Source: Achromobacter aloeverae (GTDB lineage: Bacteria; Pseudomonadota; Gammaproteobacteria; Burkholderiales; Burkholderiaceae_B). Taken from it: a DNA stretch of 64,000 bases. The stretch lies in contig NZ_PYAL01000004.1 of assembly GCF_004121055.1 (NCBI RefSeq), positions 536,781 through 600,780 on the forward strand. The letters run 5' to 3'. Under the pieces are notes generated by a model that worked only from the letters and a program-made list of their open reading frames with translations, had not been told where the DNA came from and did not search any database. The position numbers and the translations under genes were made by a program. Position 1 is the first letter of the stretch. Every line of letters begins with the position of its first letter. Positions 62,220 to 64,000 of this stretch are shown one piece after another.

Positions 62220-63536
62220 ATGAATCTCACCCTTTTGGCTCTGGAAACGTCCTCTTCGCGCTGCGGCGTCGCCCTTCTTCATGGCGACGCCGGCAATCCC
62301 CACATCCTCATCCGGGAGCATGAGGGCGCCCAGGAGCACGCGGAGCGGCTCTTGCCCATGGCGCGCGAACTGCTGGCGCAAGCCGGCCTGGACGTGGCGG
62401 ACCTGGACGCGGTGGCCTTCGGCCAGGGGCCCGGGGGCTTTACCGGCTTGCGGGTGGCGTGTGGCGTGGCCCAGGGAATAGCCCTGGCGCGGGATATTCC
62501 CGTGCTGCCCGTGGTGTCGCACCAGGCGGTCGCGGCCTTGGTGCCCGCGCGTCCGGACCAGGCGGTGATGGTGGCCTTGGATGCGCGGATGGACGAAGTC
62601 TACCTGGCGGTCTATAGGCGCCTGGACGGCGCCGCCGACGATACCCGGTGGGAAGTCTTGCAGGCCCCCATGCTGATTGCCGCGGCGGAGGCGGTGCCCT
62701 GGACAGAGGCCCAGCTGGGCGGCTGGAGCGACCGCTGCGGGGCGCCCTTGTCGGTGGTGATCGCGGGCGACGCCTGGGATACGCTGGCCGCGCACATGGC
62801 GCCCCCGGCGGACTGGCCCCGTTTCGATGCCACCCGGCCCGAGGCGCGCCAGGTGGCGCGGCTGGCCGCGCAGGCGTGGCGCCGGGGCGAGGCGGTGGCG
62901 GCGGAGCTGGCGGCGCCCCTGTACGTGCGCGACAAGGTGGCGTTCACGACGGCCGAGCGCATGCAGGGGCAGGGCGGCAATCCCAAGGCGGAGCCGGCCT
63001 CGTCCCTGGCCCAGCATCTGCCGCCGGCGCCCGAGGCCCCGACGCTGCGGACCTCGGAGGGGGCGCCCGCCGAACTGGGGCCCCTGCATAGCGATGACCT
63101 GGACGAGATGGCCCGCATCGAGGCCGCGGTGCAGGCCTTCCCGTGGTCGCGCGGCAATTTCGCCGACGCCCTGGCGTCCGGCTACGACACCTGCGGCGTG
63201 CGCCGCGACGGCCGCCTGGTGGGCTTTTGCATCCTTATGCATGCCCCCGATGTTTCCCATCTGCTGGTGATCGCCGTCGAGAAATCCCTGCACGGCCAGG
63301 GCCTGGGTTCGCACCTGATGCGCTGGTGCGAGGCCCGTACGGCGGCGCGCGGGATCGGCGGCCTGCTGCTGGAGGTCCGGCCGACCAATACCCGCGCGCT
63401 GGCGTTCTACGAGCGGCACGGTTTTCTGAGGATAGGGGTGCGGCGCGGTTATTATCCCGCCGGCAAGGGACAGCGCGAGGACGCCGTGGTGATGCAGAAG
63501 CGCTTGGCGCATGACGAAGAGGCAGGCAATGACTGA
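62220..63536 (+). CDS. Fused TsaB-RimI protein
   Basis: A 438-residue two-domain protein. Residues 1 to about 250 are TsaB (LLALETSSSRCGVALL, FGQGPGGFTGLRVACGVAQG), a partner in tRNA t6A37 formation. Residues about 285-430 are a RimI-like GNAT acetyltransferase (FPWSRGNFADALASGYDTCG, VEKSLHGQGLGSHLMRWCEA, NTRALAFYERHGFLRIGVR). The linker contains GGNPKAEPASSLAQHLPPAP. Separate tsaB and rimI are the common state elsewhere; here both activities are one polypeptide. It overlaps the next gene by 8 bp and is divergent from risA. Confidence 0.93.
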   Translation: MNLTLLALETSSSRCGVALLHGDAGNPHILIREHEGAQEHAERLLPMARELLAQAGLDVADLDAVAFGQGPGGFTGLRVACGVAQGIALARDIPVLPVVSHQAVAALVPARPDQAVMVALDARMDEVYLAVYRRLDGAADDTRWEVLQAPMLIAAAEAVPWTEAQLGGWSDRCGAPLSVVIAGDAWDTLAAHMAPPADWPRFDATRPEARQVARLAAQAWRRGEAVAAELAAPLYVRDKVAFTTAERMQGQGGNPKAEPASSLAQHLPPAPEAPTLRTSEGAPAELGPLHSDDLDEMARIEAAVQAFPWSRGNFADALASGYDTCGVRRDGRLVGFCILMHAPDVSHLLVIAVEKSLHGQGLGSHLMRWCEARTAARGIGGLLLEVRPTNTRALAFYERHGFLRIGVRRGYYPAGKGQREDAVVMQKRLAHDEEAGND

Positions 63537-64000
63537 AGCGGGCGGAGCGCCGGCGCCGTTGCGCGTCAACGCCCTGCAACGGGCCTGGCTGCGCGAGATC
63601 GGCATCGAGAAAGTATGGGCGCGCCAGGAAGCGGGCGAGCTGGAGGCGGGCGCCGGGCAGGCGGCCGCCGGCCGTTCGGCGACGGGTGGCATGCTTGCCG
63701 GCGCTGCCGGACGGGTCGCGCCATTGCCCGCGGGCGGCGCCGCGACGGCCGGGATGCCGGCCACGGCGGCTGGCGCGCCGGCATCGGCGCAGGCCGACCA
63801 GGCTGAAGCGGTCCGACGGGACCTGGGGATGCAACGTGGGCAGGGAGGTCCGGGCGGTCCGGCAGGCCAAGCGGCCCAGGTTGCCGCGCACGGGGCCGGC
63901 GCGCCGGCCTCCGCCGGGTCGCCGGGCGCTCCCGGCACGGCCGGCGCCGCCATGCGACCGGCCGGCCCTGCCGGCGCTGCGGCCGCCGCGCGCGGCCAGG
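63529..64000 (+). CDS. Probable uracil-DNA glycosylase, N-terminal part only
   Basis: The frame is open to the window edge (157 residues visible). The start NALQRAWLREIGIEKVWAR resembles the N-terminus of the uracil-DNA glycosylase found after rimI in Burkholderiales. The next 120 residues are a low-complexity Ala/Gly/Pro/Gln-rich linker. The catalytic domain would lie outside the window, so the function is inferred from position and the first 25 residues. The ATG lies within the end of tsaB-rimI, preceded by AGAGG. Confidence 0.6.
   Translation, partial: MTEAGGAPAPLRVNALQRAWLREIGIEKVWARQEAGELEAGAGQAAAGRSATGGMLAGAAGRVAPLPAGGAATAGMPATAAGAPASAQADQAEAVRRDLGMQRGQGGPGGPAGQAAQVAAHGAGAPASAGSPGAPGTAGAAMRPAGPAGAAAAARGQ

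Overview
The window is 64 kb of GC-rich chromosome, roughly 65-70% G+C, with strong G/C preference at third codon positions. Gene content and order point to the Alcaligenaceae, most likely a non-classical or environmental Bordetella (Achromobacter is the main alternative). The signs are a general porin directly before a 14-gene nuo operon, a DUF2818 gene directly after nuoN, then a TonB siderophore receptor, serB, mfd-ispD-ispF, ahpC/ahpD and a risA-risS pair. This assignment is inferred from gene order and protein character; no database search was possible.

Left part (1-31150): an accessory, regulator-rich region. It holds a truncated hybrid histidine kinase, an MFS transporter, a YnfA protein, an isochorismatase-type hydrolase and an OmpR/QseC-type two-component pair. 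A LysR-Bug receptor-AtuA-DUF4387 cluster follows. Next come nsrR and hmp with two palindromic operators, a LysR divergent from a CoA-lyase/CoA-transferase/HpxZ cluster, sodC, a large MscS channel, a PQQ-type sugar dehydrogenase, a Mer-like flavin oxidoreductase, ohr, two hotdog thioesterases, an orphan peptide-binding protein with a gamma-glutamyltransferase, and a TetR regulator.

Middle part (31500-48260): the abundant porin with its own terminator, then nuoA-N transcribed without a gap above 100 bp, encoding NADH:quinone oxidoreductase (complex I), then DUF2818 and a strong terminator.

Right part (48380-64000): a Fur-box-preceded siderophore receptor with a PiuC-type dioxygenase; an orphan 341-residue protein preceded by a GGAACC-N15-CCAC promoter-like element; serB; mfd divergent from ispD-ispF; ahpC and ahpD; the RisA/RisS two-component system; a TsaB-RimI fusion; and the start of a probable uracil-DNA glycosylase.

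A recurring feature is simple-sequence tandem repeats, both between genes and inside coding regions (units of 7, 9, 10, 14, 15 and 46 bp, plus a 14-G homopolymer). The most interesting items are the orphan gene with a Hrp-type promoter element, the repeat-derived insertion in the IspD substrate loop, and the poly-G tract upstream of the MscS channel gene. No rRNA, tRNA, CRISPR array, insertion sequence or prophage was recognised.
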